Positions 9,245 through 18,095 of a DNA stretch of 43,107 nt are shown here, in pieces. Source of the stretch: Desulfovibrio sp. DV (lineage in GTDB: Bacteria > Desulfobacterota > Desulfovibrionia > Desulfovibrionales > Desulfovibrionaceae). The notes beneath the pieces are model-generated. The model was not told where the DNA came from, ran no database searches, and worked only from the letters and a program-made list of their open reading frames with translations. Each line of letters begins with the position of its first letter. The stretch's first letter is position 1. Position numbers and translations under genes: made by a program. The stretch covers positions 1 through 43,107 of the forward strand of contig NZ_MLBG01000025.1 of assembly GCF_001936595.1 (NCBI RefSeq), in the 5' to 3' direction.

Positions 9245-9670
9245 ATGAGATTCAGGGTTGCCCTCGCGTTGTTATTCTCTTTGATTCTTGCGGCATCAGT
9301 TGCTTTGGCCGGCGGGAAAATCCCTTCGCTCGTTGGAAAATGGAATGTCGAGTCCTCCGGCGGAATGATGCTCAATGCTGAAAAAGAAGGCAAAGAAACA
9401 CATTGGACTGCTGGTCAAAAGGTTTTGAAGGGACAAATTGACATTTCAAGTCAAGAAGATCGCTTTGTGACAGGGACGTATACTTCAGCTCGTGGAACAG
9501 AGAAGTTTATTGCGATGATCACTCCTGACGGGAAATTTATGTACGCTTCTGACACGGATGGTTTTTTTGATTGCAAGATTGCCAATAAGGATACACTTGA
9601 AATCGTTTACCGTCATGTGAAGGCAACGGACAGCGTTGTCGCTATTGGGGTGGCTAAACGTCAGAAGTAA
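9245..9670 (+). CDS. Small secreted protein of unknown function
   Basis: A 141-residue protein with a clear signal peptide (MRFRVALALLFSLILAASVALA, cleavage expected after ALA). The mature part begins GGKIPSLVGKWNVESSGG and contains short beta-rich segments (FVTGTYTSARGTEKFIAMIT, DGKFMYASDTDGFFD), suggestive of a small beta-barrel or lipocalin-like fold; this is only an impression. The start at 9245 follows GGGAGAACAAGGT; the open frame extends upstream but the signal peptide fixes the start. A strong terminator follows 40 bp downstream. I do not recognise a family. Confidence 0.75.
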   Translation: MRFRVALALLFSLILAASVALAGGKIPSLVGKWNVESSGGMMLNAEKEGKETHWTAGQKVLKGQIDISSQEDRFVTGTYTSARGTEKFIAMITPDGKFMYASDTDGFFDCKIANKDTLEIVYRHVKATDSVVAIGVAKRQK

Positions 9671-9709
9671 TCAACGTGGCCATATTTTCCAAGGTTTCTT
9701 GGATCTAAC

Positions 9710-9742
9710 GGGGTTACCACTGCACGTGGTAGCCCCTTTTTC
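9710..9742 (+). terminator. Rho-independent terminator
   Basis: GGGGTTACCAC / GTGGTAGCCCC (one G-U pair) with a 5-nt loop, followed by TTTTT. It ends the small secreted-protein gene. The left arm shares GGGGTTACC with the tRNA-Ala terminator. Confidence 0.85.
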
Positions 9743-10015
9743 CTGGGCTCATCCCTCCATCCCCACCCGGCCGCTGCCCTGGCCATCCCCTGGATTTGCG
9801 CCCGATGCCCTTGCCTGGGCCGTTCCCCCTGCCCTGGGGCCTTGTTCGCCTGGGTGTCCCCGTTTCAGGCCGGCCCCTGAAGGTGAATGCCCGATTTTCC
9901 CATGGGTTGGGCCATCGATAGAAAACGCGCATAAAATTCTCAGCGAATATATTGAGCTTTTTCCAGACTCCCTGAATTCAAAGTGATTCTTTTGAAGCAA
10001 CCCCCAAAAAAGCAC

Positions 10016-10044
10016 TAGACAGAGTTACAGCCCGGCCCTATATC
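10016..10044 (+). promoter_or_regulatory. Promoter of structured-RNA module, copy 1
   Basis: -35 TAGACA (10016-10021), 17-bp spacer, -10 TATATC (10039-10044). Copy 2 has the same hexamers and the same 17-bp spacing although the spacer sequence has changed, which supports function. Confidence 0.65.
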
Positions 10045-10049
10045 TTAAG

Positions 10050-10293
10050 CGTGTCCTTTGTGAAGGTTGATTGCAATCTTAACGGAGGGAATGCCCTTGG
10101 GTGAATCAAATGTCGGACAGGTTCCCTCGCAGTAGAGCACTTAGAGGCCAGTAAAAAATAAAATCTGGCAAACTCCACGTGTGGTAAACACGAGTTCTAC
10201 ATTCTTAGTCGAGGCTGCCACAACAACCCATTAGTCATTTTTACATCGCAACTTTACTGGCCCCGGCTTTTACAGTCGGGGCCTTTCTTTTTT
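10050..10293 (+). ncRNA. Structured RNA candidate, copy 1 (unknown family)
   Basis: A ~244-nt transcript is predicted between the promoter at 10016 and the terminator at 10259. Nested pairings are visible: TGGGT 10098-10102 with ACCCA 10226-10230; CCTCG 10125-10129 with CGAGG 10210-10214; GTAGAGC 10132-10138 with GTTCTAC 10194-10200. These enclose hairpins GCCAG/CTGGC (10147-10169) and CGTGT/ACACG (10178-10192). A further 5' hairpin is AAGGTTG/CAATCTT. Compared with copy 2, one long-range pair and the terminator change between G-U and G-C while pairing is kept. A 14-codon frame (MPLGES...SQ, 10091-10135) preceded by GGAGG is also conserved, so a leader peptide or dual-function RNA is the alternative. 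It does not look like 4.5S, tmRNA or RNase P RNA. Confidence 0.6.
10259..10293 (+). terminator. Terminator of structured-RNA module, copy 1
   Basis: GGCCCCGGCT / AGTCGGGGCC (one G-U pair), followed by TTTCTTTTTT. Confidence 0.85.
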
Positions 10294-11513
10294 GTGCCTT
10301 CATGACGGGCCAGCATTGCTCTTTGCTCCTCGGCCGCGACAATAACTACCCGATTTGATGTCATATTTATATCAATAGGGATCAAAAGTCGCTGCGTGGA
10401 CCTTTCAGGTGCATTGCCTGGGAAAAAGAGCACTCGAGGGTGCGACAGACACATCCCCGGGGCCGCGCATCCTTGGCTGGAGGTAGCGCAGAAACTGGCT
10501 GATTGAGGCCCATGGGATCGATTGCCGGCCAGCCTCTTTCGCTGCCTGGGCCGTTTCCCTGGTCCTGCGGCCTTTGTCCCCACGGGGCTTTCCTCCTCGA
10601 GGATGTGACCTGCCCGGGACTTTTCGGATAGTCCGAAAAGTCCCGGGCAGGTCACATCGCTTGCGAGCTCGATCAGGAACAGGACATTGCGCGCCGTTTT
10701 GTTTTTGGCGTGTTGCTCCACCAATCCGTTTTTTCGGTACTGCGGCTCGCTGGCGGCTGTCTGCGGAAATGTCCGCCATGAACCCGCTCTCGATGCCTCA
10801 TTGGCCTGGCGTTTCTTCAGTCTGGTGTCGTCTCGTTCCAAAGGCAGCGATTCTATGCTGCCATCGGTGTTCATACTGCTGCGGTATTGCCGTCACTCCT
10901 GGCGCATTTGTTGGCTGATGCCGGGGAGCTTGGCAAGACGGGTTGTCGGCTCACGGTTGGCCAGCGCAGGATACCGAGCGACAGCCATTGGGAAACTATT
11001 CCCCTCTGTATGGCCCCTGCTCTGGGCGGGGGCCACCTCTTACCGGTTCAAATGGTGCGAAAAGGTCGGGCAGGCCACCATTTGGCCTTGATCAAAGTGA
11101 AGGTGTTCCAATCTCAGGGAGCAGACCGCAATTGGCGGTCTGGATCAATATCTCATCGATCTGATTGAATAAATCAGGATACACGAGCACATTTCCTTGT
11201 CCAAAAATGTACAATCGGAGTTTTATGCCTGGACACCGATTGCTCACATCGCATAAACCCGTAACCCTGAATCGCCTAACGCGTTGTTTATCCATGATTT
11301 GATGGGCAGTGCAGGCCGACATCCCCCAGGGCATCTGCGCGGCAGGCATCACGCCTCCGTTTCCCCCCCGACAATACAAATTTGGATTACGGCGACGGCG
11401 ACGACAGAGATTGGTGTGGTGCAGGGTACGGGCGGAAGTTCCGGGAATCAGGGATTGGAAAGCGTACCCGGCAGTTTGTCCACAACATATTTACAGTTGG
11501 CAAGGAGATGGGC
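10294..11513. other. 1.2-kb stretch with no confident gene
   Basis: Between the structured-RNA candidate and the MCP gene. It contains a 27-bp perfect palindrome (10602-10658) and a small CAGACCGC/GCGGTCTG hairpin (11122-11142). Minus-strand frames at 10254-10874 and 11092-11295 are open; the second (67 residues, with LRLYIFGQGNVLVYPDLFNQ) has plausible composition but no ribosome-binding site. The region looks like decayed or regulatory DNA. Confidence 0.5.
10602..10658. repeat. 27-bp perfect inverted repeat with 3-nt loop
   Basis: The left arm 10602-10628 (GATGTGACCTGCCCGGGACT plus TTTCGGA) is matched exactly by the right arm 10632-10658, with TAG between. No T-tract follows, so it is not a normal terminator. 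Confidence 0.95.
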
Positions 11514-13302
11514 ATGCAGTGGTTTCACGATATGCGGGTCGGCTAAAAAGCTCCTCGGAGCTTTTATCGTTATGGCGATTCTCACCGGCATCGTCGGCTG
11601 GTTTGGCATCACCAACATGGGCAAGATCAACGACATGGCCGATAAGATGTATCTCCGTGAACTTATCGGAGTTTCATCGATCAAGGAAGCCAATATCAAT
11701 TTGATCTACCTGGATCGGACGGTCAAGCATCTGCTGCTGGCCTCTGATCAGGAAAGCCGCACCCGGTATCTCGATCGGATCGAAAAATACAAAAACGACT
11801 ATCTTGCCCAGATGGATATTGCCCGGAAGCTGTATTTTTCGGACAAAGGCAAAGAGTTGTTGGGCAAGTGTGATCGCGCCTGGGAAGAATTCCTGCCGAT
11901 TCTCGGCAAGATCGTCGAACTGGCCAAAGCTGAAGACCTCCAGGAAAAGCGGGCTTCCGTTGATTTGTCCATGGGGCTTGGCCGCCAGAAGGTTCAGGTC
12001 ATAGACGATATCATGACGGATCTGGCCAAACTCAAAGAGGATAATGCCAAGGAGTATTCGGAAGAGACCACGAGCATCTATGAAAACAGCCGTATGCTGC
12101 TGATCGGCATTGTCCTCGCCAGCATCGTGCTCGGCCTCGGCCTCGGCCTGGCCATTTCCCGGGCCATTGCCAATCCCCTTGCCGCCTGCGTCAATTTCGC
12201 CAAGGCCCTGGCCCTGGGTGATACCCAAAAGACCTTGGACATCCGGCGGGCCGACGAGGTCGGACAGGTTTGCGACGCCATGCGGGCCGTGGCTGCGGCC
12301 GAAAACGCCGTGGCCGAACTGGCCGGCAAGCTGGCCGACGGCGAGCTGCGCCTGGACGTAAGCGCCCGCTCCGAAGCGGACGGCCTCATGATCGCCCTGG
12401 GCGAAATGGTCGAGCGCCTGACCCGCATCGTCCAGGAGGTCCAATCCGGCGCCGAAAACATGGCTTCCGGCTCGGAAGAGCTCTCCGCCTCGTCCCAGTC
12501 CCTGTCCCAGGGTGCGTCCGAACAAGCCTCTGCCGTGGAAGAATGCTCTTCGTCCATGGAGGAGATGAGCTCGGGCATCAATCAGAACGCCGACAATGCC
12601 CGCCAGACGGAATCGCTGGCCCGCAAGGCCGCTGACGACGCCCGGTCCTCGGGCACGGCCATGACCCAGACCGTGGCCGCCATGCGCGACATTGCCGCCA
12701 AGATTTCCATTATCGAGGAAATCGCCCGCCAGACGGATCTGCTGGCGCTCAATGCCGCCATCGAGGCCGCCCGGGCCGGCGACCAGGGACGGGGCTTTGC
12801 CGTGGTTGCCTCGGAAGTCCGCAAACTGGCCGAACGCAGCCAGGCCGCCGCCGCCGAGATCACCCAACTGTCCACCTCCAGCCTGGGTGTGGCCGAAGGG
12901 GCGGGCGCGCTGCTCGACAAGCTCGTGCCCGACATCCTCAGAACCTCCGAACTCGTCCAGGAAATAGCGGCCTCCTCGACCGAACAAAGCGCCGGCGCAT
13001 CCCAGGTCAACCGCGCCCTGCAACAGCTCGATCAGGTGGTGCAGCAAAATGCCTCGTCCTCCGAGGAACTGGCCTCCACAGCCGAAGAACTCTCCAGCCA
13101 GGCCGAGCAGTTGCAGGCCACGGTGGGCTTTTTCAAGTTGGACGGCGCTGCCTCGGTCACCCGTCGGACCACGGGCCGCACCCCGGCCCCGAAAAGACGG
13201 CCGACCCGGCCCCAGGCCCCGCAAGCATCCAGGCCCGGACCTGCGTCCGGGAGGACTGTTGATCTGGACGCCGAGGCTGATCGCGATTTTGAGCGGTTCT
13301 AG
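11514..13302 (+). CDS. Methyl-accepting chemotaxis protein, with apparent +1 frameshift near the N-terminus
   Basis: A transmembrane chemoreceptor that signals to CheA through CheW. Translation should start at ATG 11514, 6 nt after AAGGAG, giving [10 protein letters not shown], but TAA follows at 11544. One nucleotide later the frame continues [20 protein letters not shown], exactly the expected sequel (TM1). The rest is intact: an Asp/Glu/Lys-rich 4-helix-bundle-like sensor, TM2 ([21 protein letters not shown]), HAMP, and a signalling domain with the hairpin tip [20 protein letters not shown]. The C-terminus DFERF resembles the xWxxF CheR-tethering pentapeptide. Without the extra T, a native start results. 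Either a real lesion, a sequencing error or a rescue start (ATG 11573, losing part of TM1). cheW and cheA follow. Confidence 0.85.
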
Positions 13303-13321
13303 CCTGACGGCAGCTTGCGGC

Positions 13322-13357
13322 GTTCCGGGGGACCGCGTTTGCACACGCCCCCGGAAC
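13322..13357 (+). terminator. GC-rich hairpin after the MCP gene
   Basis: GTTCCGGGGG / CCCCCGGAAC is a perfect 10-bp stem with a 16-nt loop, 19 bp past the MCP stop. No T-run follows, so it may attenuate read-through into cheW or stabilise the mRNA end rather than terminate. Confidence 0.4.
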
Positions 13358-13523
13358 CTGGACCGGCGGTTGCCGGCGCGCCTCTGTGCCGCGTCTGGCC
13401 AGCGGACCATAGACCCGGTCTGCTGGCGCGGCGCGGCGGAGAGGCGCTCGGATAACGGCCGACGACGATCATAAGCGCTGCGGTTTCCCGGCTGTTGCCG
13501 GCCGGGATGAGGAGTATGACGCA

Positions 13524-14036
13524 ATGCAGGAACAGGCAGCCCATCTGGCCGGACGTTTTCTTTCCCTGACCCTTGGCCGGGAACTGTTTGCCCTTGGCAT
13601 CGACTCGGTTCGGGAAATTCTGGACTATACGGAAGTGACCCGCATTCCCCAGGCCCCGCCGTACATGCGCGGCGTGGTCAACGTCCGGGGCGCGGCCGTG
13701 CCGGTGATGGATCTGGCCCAGAAACTCGGCCTGGGCCAGGTGACCCAGACGATAAACACCCGCATCGTCATCATGGAGGTGGTCCGCGACGGCGCAGTCT
13801 CCATGGTCGGCCTGCTGGCCGACTCGGTCAAGGAGGTCCTGGAAATCGATCCGGCGGCCATTACCCCGCCGCCGGCCATGAGCGACAGCGCTGACGCCGC
13901 CTGCCTGCGCGGCATCGCCAACCACGAGGGCCGGTTCATCCTGATGCTTGACGGCAATCGGATCTTTGCCACAGACGCCACGTACGATCTCGGCTCCATG
14001 CTGGAAACGGCCGGCCTGGACGCCCCTGCCGCCTGA
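13524..14036 (+). CDS. cheW: Chemotaxis coupling protein CheW
   Basis: A 170-residue adaptor that bridges receptors and CheA. It contains the CheW beta-barrel hallmarks: FLSLTLGRELFALGIDSVREIL, IPQAPPYMRGVVNVRG, AVPVMDLAQKLGL, and the later VGLLADSVKEVLEID. The start ATG at 13524 follows GAGGAG at 13507. It has a short Ala/Asp tail. It sits 220 bp after the MCP gene and 20 bp before cheA, so it forms a receptor-adaptor-kinase module. No cheY, cheB or cheR is in the window. Confidence 0.93.
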   Translation: MQEQAAHLAGRFLSLTLGRELFALGIDSVREILDYTEVTRIPQAPPYMRGVVNVRGAAVPVMDLAQKLGLGQVTQTINTRIVIMEVVRDGAVSMVGLLADSVKEVLEIDPAAITPPPAMSDSADAACLRGIANHEGRFILMLDGNRIFATDATYDLGSMLETAGLDAPAA

Positions 14037-14056
14037 GCCGGGAAGGGGGGACGCGC

Positions 14057-16102
14057 ATGCAACTGGATCAGGGCGCCAAGGCGTTTCAGGAAGAAGCCCT
14101 GGAACTGCTGGCTGATGCCGAAAATGTTCTGCTCGCTCTGGAGAACTGTCCCCAGGACTCGGGACTGATCGACCGGCTGTTTCGGGCCATGCACACGGTC
14201 AAAGGGTCCGGGGCCATGTTCGGCTTCGACGAGCTGGCCCGTTTCACCCATGAAGTGGAAACGCTCCTGGATCTGGCCCGCAGCGGCGTGGTGGCGCTTT
14301 CGAGCGATGTCCTGACCCTGCTGCTGGCCTGCCGCGACCACATACTCAAACTGCTGGCCTGTACCGGAACCGACGCGGCAGACTGCAGCGCGTCGGATGT
14401 TCTCATGAACAGGCTGCGTGCGGTTGCCGGGGGCAACGACACCCGGGTTGCGGCTGCGGCCTGCGGTCCGCCGGCGGCCGCGGACAAAGTGGCCGCCACC
14501 TGGTGGGTCCGCTACCGGCCCCTGCCCGGGACCTATCTGACCGGCACCGATCCCCTGGGGCTGCTCGACGAATTGGCCGGCATGGGGCTCACCCGGGTCG
14601 TGCTCCATGCTGATCATCTGCCGGGTGTGGCCGGGCTCGATCCGGAACGCGTCGCCGTGTGGTGGGACGTGGCGCTGATTGCCGATGTCGGCGAGGCGGC
14701 GCTGCGCGACGTGTTCATGTTCGTCGAGGACGACCACGACGTGCTCGTAACCCGGTTGTCCGAAGTGGCGCTGCGCGCTGCTGATCTCGACGAGTTCGCC
14801 GCCATTTTGGGGCCGACCGGCTGGGACGAAACCCCTGTCGTCCTGGCCGCCATGAGCGGCCATGTCCATGCCGTGCTGGCCCGGCGCAGCCCGGTCGAGG
14901 ACGCCGGGACTGCTGCGGCCGGCGAACACCCGGCCGGCGTCTCGTCCTCCTCCATCCGGGTGGAATCCGGACGCCTGGATAAACTCGTAGATCTCGTTGG
15001 CGAACTGGTCATCATCCAGTCCCGCCTGCAGCAGCGGGCCGCGGCCAGCGACGACATCCAGGACCGGACCCTTGCCGAGGAGCTTGCCCGGGTGGCCGCC
15101 CGGCTTCGCGACGAGACCCTGCAAATCCGTATGGTGCCCATCGGCAGCATCTTCGGCACGCTGCGCCGGCTGGTCCGCGATCTCTCCGGGGAACTCGGCA
15201 AACAGGCCGTGTTCGAGACCGAGGGCGGCGATACCGAACTCGACAAAAGCGTCATCGACCGCCTCAAGGACCCGTTGGTCCACATTCTGCGCAACTGCCT
15301 CGATCACGGCCTGGAAGATCCCGAGACCCGGCTCGCCGCCGGCAAGCCGGCCGCTGGGGCCGTGCGCCTGCGCGCCTCCCACGAAAGCGGCGAGGTGCAT
15401 ATCGGCATCACCGACGATGGCGGCGGGGTCGATATGGCGCGCGTGCGCCAGAGAGCCCTCGTCAGGGGCCTTCTGGCCCCTGACGAGGAGGCTGACGAGA
15501 AACGTGTGCTGGAATGCCTGTTCGAACCCGGCTTCTCCACGGCCAGCGCCGTCAGTAACGTGTCCGGCCGCGGTGTGGGCATGGATGTGGTCAAGCAGGT
15601 CATCGAAGGCCTGCGCGGCCAGGTCAGCCTGGAAACCACCTTTGGCCAGGGCACCCGCCTGACCATCCGCCTGCCCCTGACCCTGGCCATCATCGACGGG
15701 ATGCAGGTCCGGGTCGGACGGGAATTCTATATCCTGCCCCTGTCCTCGGTGGTGGCCTGCCAGGAACGCACCTGCCAGGGGCCGGCCGTGCCGGTGGATT
15801 CCATCCCGTGGCGTGACCGGCTGACGCCGTGCGTGAGTCTGCGGGCGCTTCTCGGTGTTGCCGGCGAACGACCGCGCTACGAGCGCATCATCCTGGCCCG
15901 GGTCGATGGGGAAGACGTGGGACTGGCCGTGGATGTGGTGGTCGGCCAGTTGCAGGCCGTCATCAAGCCGCTAAGCGACATCTACAAAGGCCTGGACTTC
16001 ATCTCCGGCACAGCCGTCAACGGCGATGGCGGCATCTCCCTGATTCTGGACGTATCCCGCCTCGTCCGGTTCGCCATGGGCACGGCTGCGGCGCAGCCGT
16101 AG
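14057..16102 (+). CDS. cheA: Chemotaxis histidine kinase CheA
   Basis: A 681-residue kinase. The P1/HPt domain carries phospho-His46 in RAMHTVKGSGAMFGF. Residues ~150-275 form a divergent P2-like segment. The dimerisation domain begins SSIRVESGRLDKLVDLVGEL. The HATPase domain has N-box ILRNCLDHGLED, G1 ITDDGGGVD and the G2-type VSGRGVGMDVV. The C-terminal CheW-like regulatory domain follows TIRLPLTLAIIDGMQVRVG. All catalytic features are intact. Inside the gene, 15457-15488 is a perfect 14-bp palindrome with a 4-nt loop. It is probably transcribed with cheW (20-bp gap, start ATG after GGGAAGGGGGG). Confidence 0.94.
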   Translation: MQLDQGAKAFQEEALELLADAENVLLALENCPQDSGLIDRLFRAMHTVKGSGAMFGFDELARFTHEVETLLDLARSGVVALSSDVLTLLLACRDHILKLLACTGTDAADCSASDVLMNRLRAVAGGNDTRVAAAACGPPAAADKVAATWWVRYRPLPGTYLTGTDPLGLLDELAGMGLTRVVLHADHLPGVAGLDPERVAVWWDVALIADVGEAALRDVFMFVEDDHDVLVTRLSEVALRAADLDEFAAILGPTGWDETPVVLAAMSGHVHAVLARRSPVEDAGTAAAGEHPAGVSSSSIRVESGRLDKLVDLVGELVIIQSRLQQRAAASDDIQDRTLAEELARVAARLRDETLQIRMVPIGSIFGTLRRLVRDLSGELGKQAVFETEGGDTELDKSVIDRLKDPLVHILRNCLDHGLEDPETRLAAGKPAAGAVRLRASHESGEVHIGITDDGGGVDMARVRQRALVRGLLAPDEEADEKRVLECLFEPGFSTASAVSNVSGRGVGMDVVKQVIEGLRGQVSLETTFGQGTRLTIRLPLTLAIIDGMQVRVGREFYILPLSSVVACQERTCQGPAVPVDSIPWRDRLTPCVSLRALLGVAGERPRYERIILARVDGEDVGLAVDVVVGQLQAVIKPLSDIYKGLDFISGTAVNGDGGISLILDVSRLVRFAMGTAAAQP

Positions 16103-16474
16103 GGAGCGTGTGGACGCAGCATGCCGCCCCGGCCGGTGCCCGGGAATTGGTTGTGCTTGTACCGCGGATAGCGGCCAAAGACTGTAGCGTGAAAGAGCCG
16201 CCACCCCAATATACAGCCGGAAAGTGCTGGCTTCCCAGTTGACCGGTCCGGCATCTTGCCGGCAGCCTGCCGGTTGCTTGGCCGAGCCTGGACGGGAACG
16301 GCATGGCCATACAGGGGCCAAAGGCCCTGGCCGACACCCGGATCATCGCCATAACCGGCCTGAATGAAGGTATTCTATTGCCAGAAACAGGCTTGTTTCC
16401 GCGAAGGGCTCGCCGTCGTGTCAAATACTGTGGTAGAAGCGTCACAGCAAATCCGCGCGGCCAAAGGAATCCCC
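16103..16474. other. Intergenic stretch without a supported gene
   Basis: 372 bp between cheA and the small frame upstream of the YihY gene. Short overlapping frames exist on both strands; none is convincing, and I see no clear terminator. Confidence 0.45.
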
Positions 16475-16630
16475 ATGGCCAAAAGGGCAGACGCCTCACT
16501 GGGAACAGCCTTGGCATTGGAAGAACACATGAAAAAGTTGAGCGGGCAGGGCATCGCCCCGGCCACGGCCAAGCCCCGCCAGGTGGCGGGCCATCTGCAC
16601 CATGCCCGATACAACCTCCCCCGGCCATGA
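16475..16630 (+). CDS. Possible 51-residue protein upstream of the YihY gene
   Basis: ATG at 16475 follows AAAGGAA by 6 nt and encodes MAKRADASLGTALALEEHMK and onward to ...HHARYNLPRP. It overlaps the YihY-family start by 29 nt. The N-terminal half could form an amphipathic helix. I recognise no family; it could be a leader frame coupling translation to the next gene or a chance frame. Confidence 0.3.
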   Translation: MAKRADASLGTALALEEHMKKLSGQGIAPATAKPRQVAGHLHHARYNLPRP

Positions 16631-17933
16631 CCGGCCCTTGAACCCCACAGGCCAGTCCACGAGCCTCGTCCAGGCCCATGGGCCGTTGGCCCTGTTGGCG
16701 CGGCTGTTCTGTTCGGTGGTGCGGTCGTTTTTCGAAGGCCGCTGCCTGCTTCTCGCCTCAGCCCTGTCCTACACGACTGTTTTATCCGTGGTGCCGTTTC
16801 TGGCCGTGGCCTTTTCCATCGCCAAGGGACTGGGATTCTATGAGGCTCCCCGTGTCCGGGAGGTCCTGCTGCGGATCTTCCTCGACCGGGAGGAAGTGGT
16901 GGACGGCATCCTGGGCTATATACAAAATACCAATGTCAAAACCCTGTGTGCCTTGGGCACGGCCCTGCTCATCATCACCGCGTTGTCCCTGCTGTTCACC
17001 ATCGAAGGGACGCTCAATACAATCTGGAATGTTTCAGCCAAACGCGGCTGGTGGCGCCGGTTCACCAGCTACGTCACCGTGACACTGATCTGCCCGCCGC
17101 TGCTGTTTGCAGCCTTGAGCGTGACTGCCACGGTGCAAAGCCTGGCCCTGACCCGCTGGCTCCTCGGTTTTTCCATGGTGCATACGGCCTATCTGGCTTT
17201 CTTGTCCGTGCTTCCTTATCTTGTCGTCTGGGTTTCTTTTTTCCTGCTTTATAAGTTCCTGCCGTTTGCCAAAGTTCATGGCACTGCGGCCGGAATTGGT
17301 TCCCTCATTGCCGGGAGTTTGTGGCAAATTGTCCAAATTCTTTACATAAAGTTTCAGTTTTCATCCACGGGATACAACACGATTTATGGTACTTTCGCCC
17401 AGATTCCCCTGATGCTTCTGTGGCTTTACATCAGTTGGGTCATTGTGCTCCTGGGTGCGATCATAAGTCATACGGTCCAATACCATCGCCAGACGGCCAT
17501 CGAGGCCGAATCCGCCACCCTGAATCAGGCCGACAGGCACGCCATTGGCCTGCTGCTTGTCCTGATGCTGGCCGAAGCCACGGTCCGGCGGGACCTGCCG
17601 CCGTCAACCAGGGCCCTGGCCGACCGCCTGTCCCTGTCCCAGGCCCTTGTCGAGGACATCTTTGCCCATCTGGCCGGGGCAAACCTGCTGGTGGAGGTCG
17701 TAAACTCCCTGCCTGACCGGGTGTTTGTCCTTCTTGCCCCGTTGGCGACCGTTCCGGGAGCGGCCATCCTCGAAGCCCTGGATGGCCTGGGGCAGCCGCG
17801 AAAGGAACCTGCCTATGTGCATCGGTTCCCGGTGGCCGGACAATTGCTGGAGGCGATCCGCGCCCGGGAAACGGGACCAACCCTGGGCGAGTTGTTGGAC
17901 AGGTTCGGACCGGAACTGACCGCCCGGCTGTGA
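16602..17933 (+). CDS. YihY/BrkB family inner-membrane protein
   Basis: A 443-residue protein. It has the YihY start of domain (RSFFEGRCLLLASALSYTTV, LSVVPFLAVAFSIAKG), the TALSLLFTIEGTLNTIWNV motif and about six TM helices through GAIISHTVQYHRQ near residue 290. The last ~150 residues are soluble and look like a winged-helix extension (DLPPSTRALADRLSLSQALV), frequent in deltaproteobacterial members. The family was once misannotated as RNase BN; transport or envelope roles are suggested but unproven. The start at 16602 lacks a strong ribosome-binding site, so the true start is uncertain by some codons. Confidence 0.88.
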   Translation: MPDTTSPGHDRPLNPTGQSTSLVQAHGPLALLARLFCSVVRSFFEGRCLLLASALSYTTVLSVVPFLAVAFSIAKGLGFYEAPRVREVLLRIFLDREEVVDGILGYIQNTNVKTLCALGTALLIITALSLLFTIEGTLNTIWNVSAKRGWWRRFTSYVTVTLICPPLLFAALSVTATVQSLALTRWLLGFSMVHTAYLAFLSVLPYLVVWVSFFLLYKFLPFAKVHGTAAGIGSLIAGSLWQIVQILYIKFQFSSTGYNTIYGTFAQIPLMLLWLYISWVIVLLGAIISHTVQYHRQTAIEAESATLNQADRHAIGLLLVLMLAEATVRRDLPPSTRALADRLSLSQALVEDIFAHLAGANLLVEVVNSLPDRVFVLLAPLATVPGAAILEALDGLGQPRKEPAYVHRFPVAGQLLEAIRARETGPTLGELLDRFGPELTARL

Positions 17934-18095
17934 TCGCTCCGGGCGCGCTGCCCTGCAACCGGGAAAAGGCGCTCCGCAGGGCAGGAAGCCAGGGACAGTT
18001 GCGCCCGGAGACGGCCAAGACCGCCTCCAGGCGCAACAACGAGCATCCCTGGCAGTTCATCGAAGGGCACGGGTGGTTTGGACCCAAACAGCGGG

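Noticed and set aside
10602-10658. Palindrome as a Rho-independent terminator
   Set aside because: No T-tract on either strand and no gene ending nearby.
10254-10874. 206-codon minus-strand frame
   Set aside because: It runs through the RNA terminator and the 27-bp palindrome, lacks a ribosome-binding site and resembles no family.
11674-13524. Long minus-strand frame (616 codons) opposite the MCP
   Set aside because: Gly/Gln/Leu/His-rich shadow of GC-rich coding sequence; the plus strand encodes an unmistakable MCP.
13625-15400. 591-codon minus-strand frame
   Set aside because: Antisense shadow of cheW and cheA.
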